Assembly: GCF_000495915.1 (NCBI RefSeq)
Contig: NZ_AOFQ01000050.1
Location: forward strand, 1 to 64,000
From: Stutzerimonas chloritidismutans AW-1
Lineage (GTDB): Bacteria > Pseudomonadota > Gammaproteobacteria > Pseudomonadales > Pseudomonadaceae
DNA: 64,000 nt
Direction: 5' to 3'
How positions within the stretch are numbered: position 1 is the stretch's first letter; each line of letters opens with the position of its first letter. Of this stretch, positions 44,443-53,042 are shown one piece after another. The position numbers and the translations under genes are program-made. The notes under the pieces are model-generated. The model saw nothing but the letters and a program-made list of their open reading frames with translations, ran no database searches and was not told the DNA's origin.

Positions 44443-45400
44443 CGCTGTCACGCTCCAGATCACCCAGGGCCAGGAACCGCTGCGGGTCGACGAAGCGCCC
44501 CTTGTGCAGCACCTCGAAATGCAGATGAGAACCAGTGGATCGGCCTGTCGAACCCACCGCACCGATACGCTGTGCCGGCGTGACGACCTCACCCTGGCGA
44601 ACATCCAGTCGCGACAGGTGGGCATAGCGCGTGACCAGGCGATTGCCATGGTCGATCTCCACCAGTTTGCCGTAGGCACCTCGGTAGCCGGCGAAGCGCA
44701 CCCGGCCTCCCGCCGCAGCGACCACGTCGGAGCCGCTGCGCAACGCGAAGTCCACCCCGGAATGGAACGCCAGTTTCTTGCGGAAGGGGTCGACGCGATT
44801 GCCGAAAGCCGAGCCCAGCCGTGCCTCGCCTACCGGTCGCCGTGACGGAATCGCCATGAGCGCCGCGTTGCGCTCGGCCACTTGTTGCATCAGCCCGTCC
44901 AGCATCACCCGCATGCAGCGAGCAGAGGTCTCGCTGTGCTGCAGGTCGGCAAGGCTCAGCCGCTCGGCATCGACCAGCAGCTCCCCCGAACAACCCCGAG
45001 GCGGCAACAGCGCGCCGCCCTGCCCTGCGCCGGCCGTGCGTGCCGGCACCAGCACGGGCAGCAGCGTCGGGTCCAGCGCCGACAGCTGGCCATGCAGAAC
45101 ACGCTGTTGATCCATCATCTGCTGCAGGGCGAGCAGATCGGATTCGAGAGTTTTCAACCGGCCGACCACCTCGCCGACGCGGGCGATGGCAAAGCGGTCC
45201 TCATCCTCGACGGGTACATCACCCTGATGCATGGCCAGGTTCGGCGTGCGCAGATCGCTGCCAAGCCAGACACCGCCGGCAAAGCTTCCCAGACTCAGCA
45301 CCAGCAACAGCGCAAAACCCGGAACCGCAAGGCGCCGCAGGTTCACCACGCGTATGTCGTCACGCGTCAGCGAGCGGCTCGAAGGTGTGAAAAATGCCAT
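44423..45400 (-). CDS. Membrane-anchored M23 family metallopeptidase
   Basis: A probable peptidoglycan endopeptidase (325 residues). A TM helix (about 25-46) precedes a coiled-coil region (about 65-105) and a C-terminal LytM domain with HSGVD (H213, D217), H261 and HLHFE (H292, H294): all zinc and catalytic residues are kept, so it should be active and not an EnvC-type activator. Two cysteines (C137, C162) may form a disulfide. The start at 45400 (MAFFTPSSRS) has AGGGAATC upstream. It is the first gene of the peptidase/coiled-coil/bactofilin operon. Confidence 0.88.
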   Translation of the reverse strand: MAFFTPSSRSLTRDDIRVVNLRRLAVPGFALLLVLSLGSFAGGVWLGSDLRTPNLAMHQGDVPVEDEDRFAIARVGEVVGRLKTLESDLLALQQMMDQQRVLHGQLSALDPTLLPVLVPARTAGAGQGGALLPPRGCSGELLVDAERLSLADLQHSETSARCMRVMLDGLMQQVAERNAALMAIPSRRPVGEARLGSAFGNRVDPFRKKLAFHSGVDFALRSGSDVVAAAGGRVRFAGYRGAYGKLVEIDHGNRLVTRYAHLSRLDVRQGEVVTPAQRIGAVGSTGRSTGSHLHFEVLHKGRFVDPQRFLALGDLERDSDGLAED

Positions 45401-45586
45401 GAGAGATTCCCTAGAACACGGAGCGGCCGCCTCGCCAGGCAAGCCGTTGAACGTCCAGGGCAATTTGACGCAAACGCACTTTTTTTTCTGAGGCCTGATG
45501 ACCGATTACGACCATCGCGCCGCGATTCTTAAGCTGAGAGCCGCATTGGCGACGAACGGCGCGGCGAATCGCAGCCAAGGTCTCGA

Positions 45587-46528
45587 CTAGATCCAGCCCA
45601 GCCAGCCCAGCAGAAACAGCCCGGCGTTGATGCTCAGCGCTGCCATCAGCGTCGTGATGACAATGATGGTCGCGGCCAGCTGATGATTGGAATTGACCGC
45701 GCGCGCCATGACGAAACTCGCCGCCGCAGTTGGGCTGGCAAAGTAGAGAAACAGGATACCCAGCTCCGCATCGCGAAAGCCGTAGGCCCAAGCACCCAGG
45801 GTCGCGAGTGCCGGCAGCCAGACCATCTTCATCAGGCTCGAACTGAGCGCACTGCCGCTGCTCTTGCGCAACGCATCCAATGACAGCGTGGCGCCGATGC
45901 AGATGAGCGCCAGTGGCAAGGTCATCTGCGCAAAGTACTGGCCCGAGGTCATCAGCCAGCCCGGCAAGTCAATCTGCCAATAGGCGAAGGGCACGGCCGC
46001 GACCACACCAATGATCAGCGGATTACGCAGGATGCTGAGCAAAATTTCCTTCGGACCGACCTGCCCATCGGGGCTGTAGATGGCTAGCACCATCGCCGAG
46101 AGGCTGTTGTAGACCAGAATCACCACCCCGGCGAGCACACCGCCAACGGACAGGCCGTAGTCACCGTAGAGGCTGCTGGCCAGCGCCAGACCGACGATGC
46201 CGTTGTTGCCACGAAAAGCGCCCTGCACGTACACGCCGCGATCGGATGCCGGGCAACGCCACAAGGCCCAGACCCAGGCCACGATGAATGTCGCAATTGT
46301 GGCGAGCACGAAATAAAGCAGCAGTGCCGGCTGCAGCGCCGCTGTCAGATCGGCCTTGATGATGGAGATGAACAGCAGCGTCGGCATGGTGCCCCTGAAC
46401 ACCAGCGCCGAAGCCGTATACACGAACGCAGCGTCGATCCAGCCGAGGCGCTTGAGCGCGACACCGAGAAACAACATGGCAAACACCGGCGCAGTGACGC
46501 TCAGGGTTTGCAGTACGAGGGGGAGCAT
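45587..46528 (-). CDS. AEC family transporter (auxin-efflux-carrier-like permease)
   Basis: An inner-membrane carrier of 313 residues with about ten hydrophobic segments. FRGNNGIVGLALASSLYG and IGATLSLDALRK-type stretches identify the family. Bacterial members export organic acids or amino-acid derivatives; the substrate here is unknown. The start is the ATG at 46528 (MLPLVLQTL). It lies downstream of roxR on the same strand, with about 105 bases between them. Confidence 0.87.
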   Translation of the reverse strand: MLPLVLQTLSVTAPVFAMLFLGVALKRLGWIDAAFVYTASALVFRGTMPTLLFISIIKADLTAALQPALLLYFVLATIATFIVAWVWALWRCPASDRGVYVQGAFRGNNGIVGLALASSLYGDYGLSVGGVLAGVVILVYNSLSAMVLAIYSPDGQVGPKEILLSILRNPLIIGVVAAVPFAYWQIDLPGWLMTSGQYFAQMTLPLALICIGATLSLDALRKSSGSALSSSLMKMVWLPALATLGAWAYGFRDAELGILFLYFASPTAAASFVMARAVNSNHQLAATIIVITTLMAALSINAGLFLLGWLGWI

Positions 46529-46634
46529 GGAAGACGCCTGCAACTACAAAGCTCGCAAGCATAAAGCATGCGTTACGCGAGGGCTCGGGCGTCGTGTGAT
46601 GACAACGCCGCCCCCCGCGAGACGATGACGCCGG

Positions 46635-47195
46635 TTAGCGTCGCACCGGACGTTTCTGTAGCTTGCGCTGCAAGGTCCGTCGATGCATGCCCAAGGCACG
46701 GGCGGTAGCGGAGATATTGCCGTCGTGCTCACTGAGCACCCGCTGGATATGCTCCCACTGCAGGCGATCGACCGACATGGGATTTTCCGGCACCAGGCTG
46801 TCGAGATCGGCATGCTGCGACAACAATGCCGCCAGCACGTCGTCGGCATCGGCAGGCTTGCACAGGTAATTGCAGGCGCCGCGCTTGATCGCTTCCACCG
46901 CTGTGGCGATGCTCGAGTAACCGGTCAGGATCAACACCCGCATCTCGGGGTCCAGCTCGAGCAACTTGGGCAGCAGCACCAGGCCCGAATCGCCTTCCAT
47001 CTTAAGGTCGAGCACTGCGTAGTCAGGAATATCCTGCTTGGCCAGGGCCAGGCCCTCCTCGGCAGAACCAGCAATGCTGACCTGCAGGCCCCGGCGACTC
47101 ATGGCGCGCGCCATTACCCGGGTGAACGTCGGATCGTCATCCACCAACAGCAGGTGAGGTTGTTCTTCACCCTCTTGCTGCAACTCGTCGGTCAT
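46635..47195 (-). CDS. roxR: Redox response regulator RoxR (RegA/PrrA/ActR type)
   Basis: The response regulator of the RoxSR system, which adjusts respiration and cyanide-insensitive oxidase expression to redox state. The 186-residue protein has a receiver domain with phosphoacceptor D63 (YAVLDLKMEGDSG) and a Fis-like helix-turn-helix (NISATARALGMHRRTLQRKL) at the C-terminus, nearly identical to what I recall of P. aeruginosa RoxR. The start at 47195 has GAGGAATGCACAG upstream. It begins about 30 bases after roxS. Confidence 0.95.
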   Translation of the reverse strand: MTDELQQEGEEQPHLLLVDDDPTFTRVMARAMSRRGLQVSIAGSAEEGLALAKQDIPDYAVLDLKMEGDSGLVLLPKLLELDPEMRVLILTGYSSIATAVEAIKRGACNYLCKPADADDVLAALLSQHADLDSLVPENPMSVDRLQWEHIQRVLSEHDGNISATARALGMHRRTLQRKLQKRPVRR

Positions 47196-47227
47196 CTGTG
47201 CATTCCTCGCATTGGTCACGATCAGGA

Positions 47228-48481
47228 TCAGGCGCGCACCGAACCATGCGGCAGGCGCAGTTCGGTCAGTGTGCCACCTTCTTCGTGATTGTAGAGCTTC
47301 ACTGTGCCACCAGCGCGCGTGACGCTAGCCTGACTGAGAAACAGACCAAGGCCGAAACCCTTGCCCTTGGTCGTGATGAAGGGTCTGCCGATCTGCTCGG
47401 CGATAGCCAGCGGAACACCGGCACCATGGTCGCGGATGGTCAGTTTGATCCACTGCGGATCCCAGTCCAGACGTATTTCCAGATCCTCGGGACTGGCATC
47501 GGTAGCGTTGTTCAACAGGTTGAGCAACGACTGACTGAGGTCCGCCGGCGGCATCAGCTTCGGCGCGCTGCCAAGGCCAACGCACTGGAAGCGGAATGAC
47601 GCCTCCGGACGCATCAGGTGCCAGCGCTGCAGAACTGAGTCGACCCATTCGCGTGCGGTCTGCTCGACGACCGCCTGGCGCCGGTCCGCCTCGGCAGCGC
47701 GGACCAGCTGGCGCAGGCTCTCCTTGCAGAGCTGGACCTGCGACTGCAGCAGGCCGAGATCCTCGCTCAGCTGCGGATCCTTGTATTCCTGGCGCAATTC
47801 CTTGAGCAGCACGCTCATGGTCGCCAGCGGCGTGCCCAGTTCGTGAGCGGCGCCAGCGGCCTGGGTGGCCACCGCGAGCAGTTGCTGGTCACGCATGCTC
47901 TCCTCGCGACGCTGGGCCTGCTGCTGCTCCTGCCGGCGCAGCTGTTCGGCCATGCGCGCGACGAAGAAGGTAATCAGCGCGGCCGCCAGCGCAAAACTCA
48001 GCCACATGCCGTAAACCTGCAGCGTCGCGCGTTCGAAGGGTGGCAGAGTGAGCGGGTCGTACCAAACCAGCATCAGCGTGTAGCCCAGCAGCGCCAGGCC
48101 AGAAAGCACGATGGAATAAAGCCACGGCAGGGTTGCCGCAGCGATGGTCAGCGGCACCAGGTAGTAGGACACGAACGGATTGGTCGAGCCGCCGGAGTAG
48201 TACAGCAGCGCGCTGTGGATCATCAGGTCGCAGCCCAGATGCACGGCGTATTCCAGCTCGGTGACGGGCCACGGGCCGCGCAAACGCAGTGCCGTACCCA
48301 GACAGAGCACCGCCGACACGGCCAGCGTGATGCCCAGCGCCAGCCAAGGCAGCGTCAGCATCTGCGTCGCGTAAGCCACGCCCACGGCGCCGGACTGTGC
48401 AGCCAGCACCACGATGCGAATAAGGGTCAGAAGCCGAAGGTTCTGCCGGCTGGCAGATAGCAGCGGGACGGATGTGTACAT
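47228..48481 (-). CDS. roxS: Redox sensor histidine kinase RoxS (RegB/PrrB type)
   Basis: A membrane sensor kinase of 417 residues with about six TM helices (about 16-175). The conserved quinone-binding heptad GGSTNPF lies at 97-103, the H-box AAHELGTPLAT has H213, and the ATPase motifs are present (NLLNNATDAS, DHGAGVP, TKGKGFGLGLFL). Family knowledge: RegB-type kinases read the ubiquinone pool. The start at 48481 follows TTGGAGACTCC. It is divergent from the SIMPL gene. Confidence 0.94.
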   Translation of the reverse strand: MYTSVPLLSASRQNLRLLTLIRIVVLAAQSGAVGVAYATQMLTLPWLALGITLAVSAVLCLGTALRLRGPWPVTELEYAVHLGCDLMIHSALLYYSGGSTNPFVSYYLVPLTIAAATLPWLYSIVLSGLALLGYTLMLVWYDPLTLPPFERATLQVYGMWLSFALAAALITFFVARMAEQLRRQEQQQAQRREESMRDQQLLAVATQAAGAAHELGTPLATMSVLLKELRQEYKDPQLSEDLGLLQSQVQLCKESLRQLVRAAEADRRQAVVEQTAREWVDSVLQRWHLMRPEASFRFQCVGLGSAPKLMPPADLSQSLLNLLNNATDASPEDLEIRLDWDPQWIKLTIRDHGAGVPLAIAEQIGRPFITTKGKGFGLGLFLSQASVTRAGGTVKLYNHEEGGTLTELRLPHGSVRA

Positions 48482-48633
48482 GGAGTCTCCAAGAATTCGG
48501 CGGAGTATAACCAAGCCGTCTGGCGGCCAAACCGAAATGCGGCAACTCGACGCACGGGCAGCTGCATACATTCACCGGCGCAGGTAGAGTCTTGCGCTAT
48601 CGCACCGGCCGGTGCACATGCCAAGGATCCGTT

Positions 48634-49338
48634 ATGCAGCCAACTCTCTTCCGCAGCGCAGCCCTCATGGCGCTGATCACCAGCCTCGTCAGCCTGCCCG
48701 CCATGGCCGAGGAACCACGCTACAACCAAGTCGCCCTGCGCGCCGAGGTCAGCAGCGAAGTGGCCCATGACCGCATGCACGTCACGCTCTACAGCGAAGC
48801 ACAACACAACGACCCCGCCCAGCTCGCGGCAGAGACCACCCGCGCGCTGAACCAGGCGCTGCAGACCGCTCGGCAGAGCAAGGATGTGATCGTCAGCCAG
48901 GGCAGCCGCAACAGCTATCCAGTCTATGACGACAAGGGCCAGCAGATCTCCGGCTGGCGGGAGCGTGCCGAACTGCGCCTGGAGAGCGGCAACTTTGCCA
49001 GCCTGTCGAAGCTGACCGCCGAGCTGATGAAGAGCCTGAAGATGAGCAGCATGCATTTCAGTGTCTCCGACCCGATCCGCAAGCAGAACGAGGATGCCCT
49101 GCTCAAGGAGGCGGTCGCCGCGTTCCAGGCGCGCGCCCAACTCGCGACCGAGGCGCTCGGCGGCAGCGGTTACAAGCTGGTGAGCCTCAACCTCAACGGC
49201 GGCGGATTTCAACCTGTCATGCGCAGCAGCGCGATGAAGATGGACATGATGGAGTCGGCACCCATCCCTGAAATCGAAGCGGGCACTCGCCAGGTCACGA
49301 TCAACGCCGACGGCGTCATCGAAGTTCAGATGCCGTGA
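48634..49338 (+). CDS. SIMPL domain (DUF541) periplasmic protein
   Basis: A 234-residue exported protein of the SIMPL/DUF541 family; the function is poorly defined (oxidative-stress or envelope roles have been suggested for relatives). The signal peptide (MQPTLFRSAALMALITSLVS..., cleaved near AMA-EE) is followed by YNQVALRAEVSSEVAHDRMHVTL and the C-terminal RQVTINADGVIEVQMP. The start at 48634 has CAAGGATCCGTT upstream. The next gene, an iron receptor, starts about 180 bases on. Confidence 0.85.
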   Translation: MQPTLFRSAALMALITSLVSLPAMAEEPRYNQVALRAEVSSEVAHDRMHVTLYSEAQHNDPAQLAAETTRALNQALQTARQSKDVIVSQGSRNSYPVYDDKGQQISGWRERAELRLESGNFASLSKLTAELMKSLKMSSMHFSVSDPIRKQNEDALLKEAVAAFQARAQLATEALGGSGYKLVSLNLNGGGFQPVMRSSAMKMDMMESAPIPEIEAGTRQVTINADGVIEVQMP

Positions 49339-49362
49339 CCGAAACTGACCGTTCGGACCACT

Positions 49363-49483
49363 TCTAAATATTCGCTTACAAATAGCCAGCCCGCGCTGTG
49401 CAAGGGCTGGCAACCGATTTGACGACCCAGATGAGAAAGCAATGCAGTAAAGTCTAAATTCTCGTTTACGAATGATTATCATG
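49363..49483 (+). promoter_or_regulatory. Fur-box-like site and direct repeat upstream of the first TonB receptor
   Basis: TTTACGAATGATTATCATG (49465-49483) matches a canonical Fur box core, with the palindrome ATGAT-T-ATCAT at 49472-49482. It ends 34 bases before the receptor ATG. A direct repeat TCTAAAT..TCG.TTAC.AAT occurs at 49363-49385 and 49453-49475, 90 bases apart; only the second copy runs into the Fur core. The spacing suggests two binding sites for one regulator or a duplicated promoter element. Confidence 0.6.
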
Positions 49484-49516
49484 CTGGCGCCAACGAGACG
49501 GCTACAAGGAGCCCGC

Positions 49517-51757
49517 ATGTCTATCCCCTTCGCACGTACCGCCCTGTCCTGCGCCATGATCGGCTGCAGCTGGACGGCTCTCGCCCAGAACGCGCCTGTC
49601 ACGCTCAACGACACGGTCGTCAGCGCCTCCGGCTTCGAACAGAAGATCACCGAAGCACCGGCCAGCATCAGCGTCATCAGCCGTGAAGACCTGCAGCAGA
49701 AGCGCTACAACAACCTGGCGCAGGCCCTGGGTGACGTGGAAGGCATCGACATCGGCCAGGGCACCGGCAAGACCGGCGGGCTCAACATCAGCATTCGCGG
49801 CATGCCCAGCCAGTACACCCTGATCCTCATCGACGGCCGTCGACAGAACGCCGCAGGCAATGTCACGCCAAACGGCTTCAACGAAACTTCCACCAGCTTC
49901 ATGCCGCCGCTGTCGGCCATCGAGCGCATCGAAGTGATCCGTGGCCCGATGTCGACGCTCTACGGCTCCGACGCCATGGGCGGGGTAATCAACATCATCA
50001 CCCGCAAGGTCGGCAAGGAGTGGACCGGCTCGCTGACACAGGATTACACCTACCAACAAGATCGCGACTTCGGCGACACCCGCAACACCAGTGTCTACGC
50101 CAGTGGTCCGCTGGTCGACGGCCTGCTCGGTCTGCAGGTCCGCGGCAGCCTGTTTGATCGCCAGGAGTCGGACCTTAGCTACGGCAATGGCATCGACGTC
50201 AGCAAGCGCGGCCCCTCGCCCGTCGATGGTCGCAACCAGAACATCGGCGCCCGCCTGGCTCTGACCCCGCATCAGGACCATGACTTCGCGCTGGATATCG
50301 AGCGTGGGCGACAGGCATACAACAACGACGAATGCCAGCTCGGCACCCTCGACGGCTTGAACAGGGCTTGTACCGCACCGGATACCGCAGCGAACGGCTA
50401 TGACGACGAGCTTCGCTTCGAGCGCGAACAGATCGCCTTGACCCACACCGGCCGCCTCGGCTTCGGCACGCTGGATTCCAGCCTGATGCACAACACCACC
50501 GAAACCTTTGGCCGGACCATTCCCGGCGCCATCGGTGCGCCGACCGCCGTACCCGGGGCAATCGGCGGGGACGATCGCGAGCTGGAAACCACCAACCTGG
50601 TCTTCGACACCAAACTCGTTGCCCCCATCGGCGACTCACACATCGCCACCGTAGGCGGCCAATGGTGGAAGGCCGAGATGACCGATGGCATCGCCCAGAC
50701 GGAGTTTGAGCAGAAGACCTGGGCACTCTTTGCCGAAGACGAATGGCGCCTGCGCGATGACCTGGCCCTGACCCTGGGCGCCCGCTATGACGACCACGAG
50801 TCCTTTGGTGGACATGTCAGCCCGCGGGCTTACCTGGTCTGGAACACCACCGATAGCTGGACGCTCAAGGGCGGCATCAGCAAGGGCTACAAAACGCCGG
50901 ACCTGAACGACCTGCACGGCGGCATCAACGGCGTAACCGGCCAAGGCAAAATCATCACCATCGGCAACCCGGACCTGGACCCCGAAACCACCACCAGCAC
51001 CGAGCTCGGTGCCTATTTCGACAGCCTGACCGGCTTCAGCGCCAACGCCACGCTGTTCCACAACAAGTTCAAGGACAAGATCGCCAGCGGCGACCCGATC
51101 ACCGATCCACTGTGCGCAGGCAACGACAACGGCACCTGCTCGCAGCAGATCAACGTTGACGAAGCGGTGACCCGTGGCCTGGAGCTGGCTGGCAGCTGGC
51201 AGTTCGCACCAGCCTGGAAACTGAGCGCCAACTACACCTACACCGACAGCGAGCAGAAGAGTGGCGATAACCAGGGAGAGCCGCTGACCAACACGCCCGA
51301 ACACCTAGCCAACGCCAAACTAGACTGGCAGACCACCGACCGCCTGAGCCTGTGGCTGAAGAGCGAGTACCGCGGTGAGCGCGCGCGCTTCACGTCCAGC
51401 TATGCCAACCTCGCGAACGCCGATGGCAGCTACTCAACCAGCCAGTCGATCTACGACACGCTGGGCAAGAACGCCAAGGCATACACACTGTTCCACCTGG
51501 GCGGGTCGTATCGGGCTACGGAGAACCTGACGCTCAACGCGACGATCTACAACCTCTTCGACAAGGACTTCGTCGACGGCAAGGCCTATACCACCTATTC
51601 ATCTCCTCGCTATAACAACACAGGCGTTCTCATCACTCCCGGCGGCGCGCCTGGTGATCCCGCCTACGGCACCGACTACAGCCACTCCGGCGCCGCCACC
51701 ACCGGTATCGTGGAAGAAGGCCGCCGCCTGTGGCTGTCAGCCAACCTGACCTTCTGA
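49517..51757 (+). CDS. TonB-dependent receptor, FepA/CirA type
   Basis: An outer-membrane gated porin for a ferric chelate (746 residues). Signal peptide (to about residue 24, SWTALAQ), TonB-box-like TLNDTVVSASGF, plug domain (ASISVISREDLQQKRYNNLAQAL ... RIEVIRGPMSTLYGSDAMGGVINIITRK, given in parts) and a 22-strand barrel ending in ...RRLWLSANLTF with terminal Phe. The ligand is not determinable; plug features resemble catecholate/colicin receptors. The ATG at 49517 has CAAGGAGCCCGC upstream. A Fur-like site precedes it and a strong hairpin follows. The next genes encode a reductase-like set. Confidence 0.92.
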   Translation: MSIPFARTALSCAMIGCSWTALAQNAPVTLNDTVVSASGFEQKITEAPASISVISREDLQQKRYNNLAQALGDVEGIDIGQGTGKTGGLNISIRGMPSQYTLILIDGRRQNAAGNVTPNGFNETSTSFMPPLSAIERIEVIRGPMSTLYGSDAMGGVINIITRKVGKEWTGSLTQDYTYQQDRDFGDTRNTSVYASGPLVDGLLGLQVRGSLFDRQESDLSYGNGIDVSKRGPSPVDGRNQNIGARLALTPHQDHDFALDIERGRQAYNNDECQLGTLDGLNRACTAPDTAANGYDDELRFEREQIALTHTGRLGFGTLDSSLMHNTTETFGRTIPGAIGAPTAVPGAIGGDDRELETTNLVFDTKLVAPIGDSHIATVGGQWWKAEMTDGIAQTEFEQKTWALFAEDEWRLRDDLALTLGARYDDHESFGGHVSPRAYLVWNTTDSWTLKGGISKGYKTPDLNDLHGGINGVTGQGKIITIGNPDLDPETTTSTELGAYFDSLTGFSANATLFHNKFKDKIASGDPITDPLCAGNDNGTCSQQINVDEAVTRGLELAGSWQFAPAWKLSANYTYTDSEQKSGDNQGEPLTNTPEHLANAKLDWQTTDRLSLWLKSEYRGERARFTSSYANLANADGSYSTSQSIYDTLGKNAKAYTLFHLGGSYRATENLTLNATIYNLFDKDFVDGKAYTTYSSPRYNNTGVLITPGGAPGDPAYGTDYSHSGAATTGIVEEGRRLWLSANLTF

Positions 51758-51769
51758 CCTGAAGGCGAC

Positions 51770-51802
51770 ACAACAGAGCCGGGATCATCCCGGCTCTGTT
51801 GT
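51770..51802. terminator. Strong hairpin after the first TonB receptor gene
   Basis: A perfect 15-base inverted repeat (51770-51784 and 51788-51802, core CAGAGCCGGGA) with a 3-base loop, followed by TTCTCG. The T-run is short but the stem is strong. It would largely separate the receptor from the PepSY gene set. Confidence 0.7.
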
Positions 51803-51915
51803 TTCTCGCCCATACGGATCATGAAAAACGCGAATGTATGCTGTTTGTAAATCTTTAGCATCGCCGCGTCAGTCGCCATAGAATTCGCCCACCCTCCCAT
51901 ACGCCAAGGACCACC

Positions 51916-52509
51916 ATGCATATCTGGCTCGGCACTCTGCGCCAATGGCACTGGATCAGCTCCGCGCTGTGCCTGGTCGGCATGCTGCTGTTTGCGGTCA
52001 CCGGCATCACGCTGAACCACGCCGGGCAGATCGAGAGCAAACCGCTGGTGGAAACCCGCGAAGGGCAGCTGCCCGAGCGGCTGCTCAACAGTCTGCAGGC
52101 CGACACTCCGGAGGACGGTCTGCCAGCTGACCTGCAGCGATGGCTGGAACAGACCCTGGGCGTGCAGCTGGCCGGTCGCGAAGCCGAGTGGAGCGATGGC
52201 GAACTCTACGTCGCCCTGCCCCGTCCTGGCGGCGATGCCTGGCTGAGTCTGAGCCTGGAAAGCGGCGAGCTGGAATACGAGTCGACCGATCGCGGCTGGA
52301 TCGCCTACTTCAACGACCTGCACAAGGGCCGTCACAGCGGCGAAGCCTGGAGCTGGTTCATCGATCTGTTCGCCGTTGCCTGTGTGGTGTTCAGCCTCAC
52401 CGGCCTGCTGCTCCTGCAACGCCATGCCGGCAATCGCCCCGGCACCTGGCCACTGGTTGGCCTGGGGCTGGTGATTCCGCTGCTACTGGCGCTGCTCTTC
52501 ATTCATTAA
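51916..52509 (+). CDS. PepSY-associated transmembrane protein
   Basis: An inner-membrane protein (197 residues) of the PepSY_TM type. TM1 spans about 15-34 ([20 protein letters not shown]), a periplasmic PepSY-like domain lies at about 40-145, TM2 at about 150-172 and TM3 at about 178-196. Histidines flank the helices (H12, H37 after TM1, and two in [10 protein letters not shown] before TM2) and could bind heme or metal. Family relatives (FpvG, FoxB, PiuB) take part in periplasmic reduction of ferric siderophores. The start has CAAGGACCACC upstream. DUF2271 follows after 9 bases. Confidence 0.85.
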   Translation: MHIWLGTLRQWHWISSALCLVGMLLFAVTGITLNHAGQIESKPLVETREGQLPERLLNSLQADTPEDGLPADLQRWLEQTLGVQLAGREAEWSDGELYVALPRPGGDAWLSLSLESGELEYESTDRGWIAYFNDLHKGRHSGEAWSWFIDLFAVACVVFSLTGLLLLQRHAGNRPGTWPLVGLGLVIPLLLALLFIH

Positions 52510-52518
52510 GGACTGCTC

Positions 52519-53028
52519 ATGCGTAAACGCCTGTTGTTCCCCCTCGCCCTGCTTAGCGCCCCGCTATACGCGGCGGACCTGCAGCTGGACGTGGAAATCC
52601 CCCGCCTGGATGTCGCCGAGTACCACCGTCCCTATGTCGCCATCTGGCTCGAGCGCCCGGACCAGAGCCACGTTGCCAATCTGGCGGTGTGGTACGACAC
52701 CAAGCTCAAGGACAAGGAAGGTGAAAAGTGGCTCAAGGACCTGCGCCAGTGGTGGCGCCGTAGCGGCCGCAGCCTGGAAATGCCGGTTGATGGCGTCAGC
52801 GGCGCCACCCGTGCCGTGGGCAGCCACAGCCTGAAGTTTTCTGACAAGCAGGCGCCGTTCAAAACGCTGGAGGCCGGCGAGTACCGCGTGGTGGTCGAAG
52901 CCGCCCGTGAGGTCGGTGGCCGCGAGCTGCTGCGCGTCCCATTCAGCTGGCCGCCCCAGCAGAACGCCGAACATCAAGCCCAGGGCAAGAGTGAGCTGGG
53001 CGCCATCAATCTCACGCTGACCCCATGA
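52519..53028 (+). CDS. DUF2271 periplasmic protein with a flavinylation-type motif
   Basis: An exported protein of 169 residues (signal peptide cleaved near PLYAA-D). YHRPYVAIWLERPDQSHVANLAVWYD and the C-terminal beta segment mark DUF2271. Residues 91-97 read DGVSGAT, which fits the D-x-x-S/T-G-A-S/T consensus where ApbE attaches FMN covalently to the last Thr/Ser (here T97). I recall DUF2271 being linked to flavinylation in genome surveys, but cannot verify that here. It lies between PepSY and DUF4198 genes in one run, so a periplasmic electron-carrier role is plausible. No apbE gene is in this window. Confidence 0.85.
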   Translation: MRKRLLFPLALLSAPLYAADLQLDVEIPRLDVAEYHRPYVAIWLERPDQSHVANLAVWYDTKLKDKEGEKWLKDLRQWWRRSGRSLEMPVDGVSGATRAVGSHSLKFSDKQAPFKTLEAGEYRVVVEAAREVGGRELLRVPFSWPPQQNAEHQAQGKSELGAINLTLTP

Positions 53029-53042
53029 ACAGGAAGCACGCC

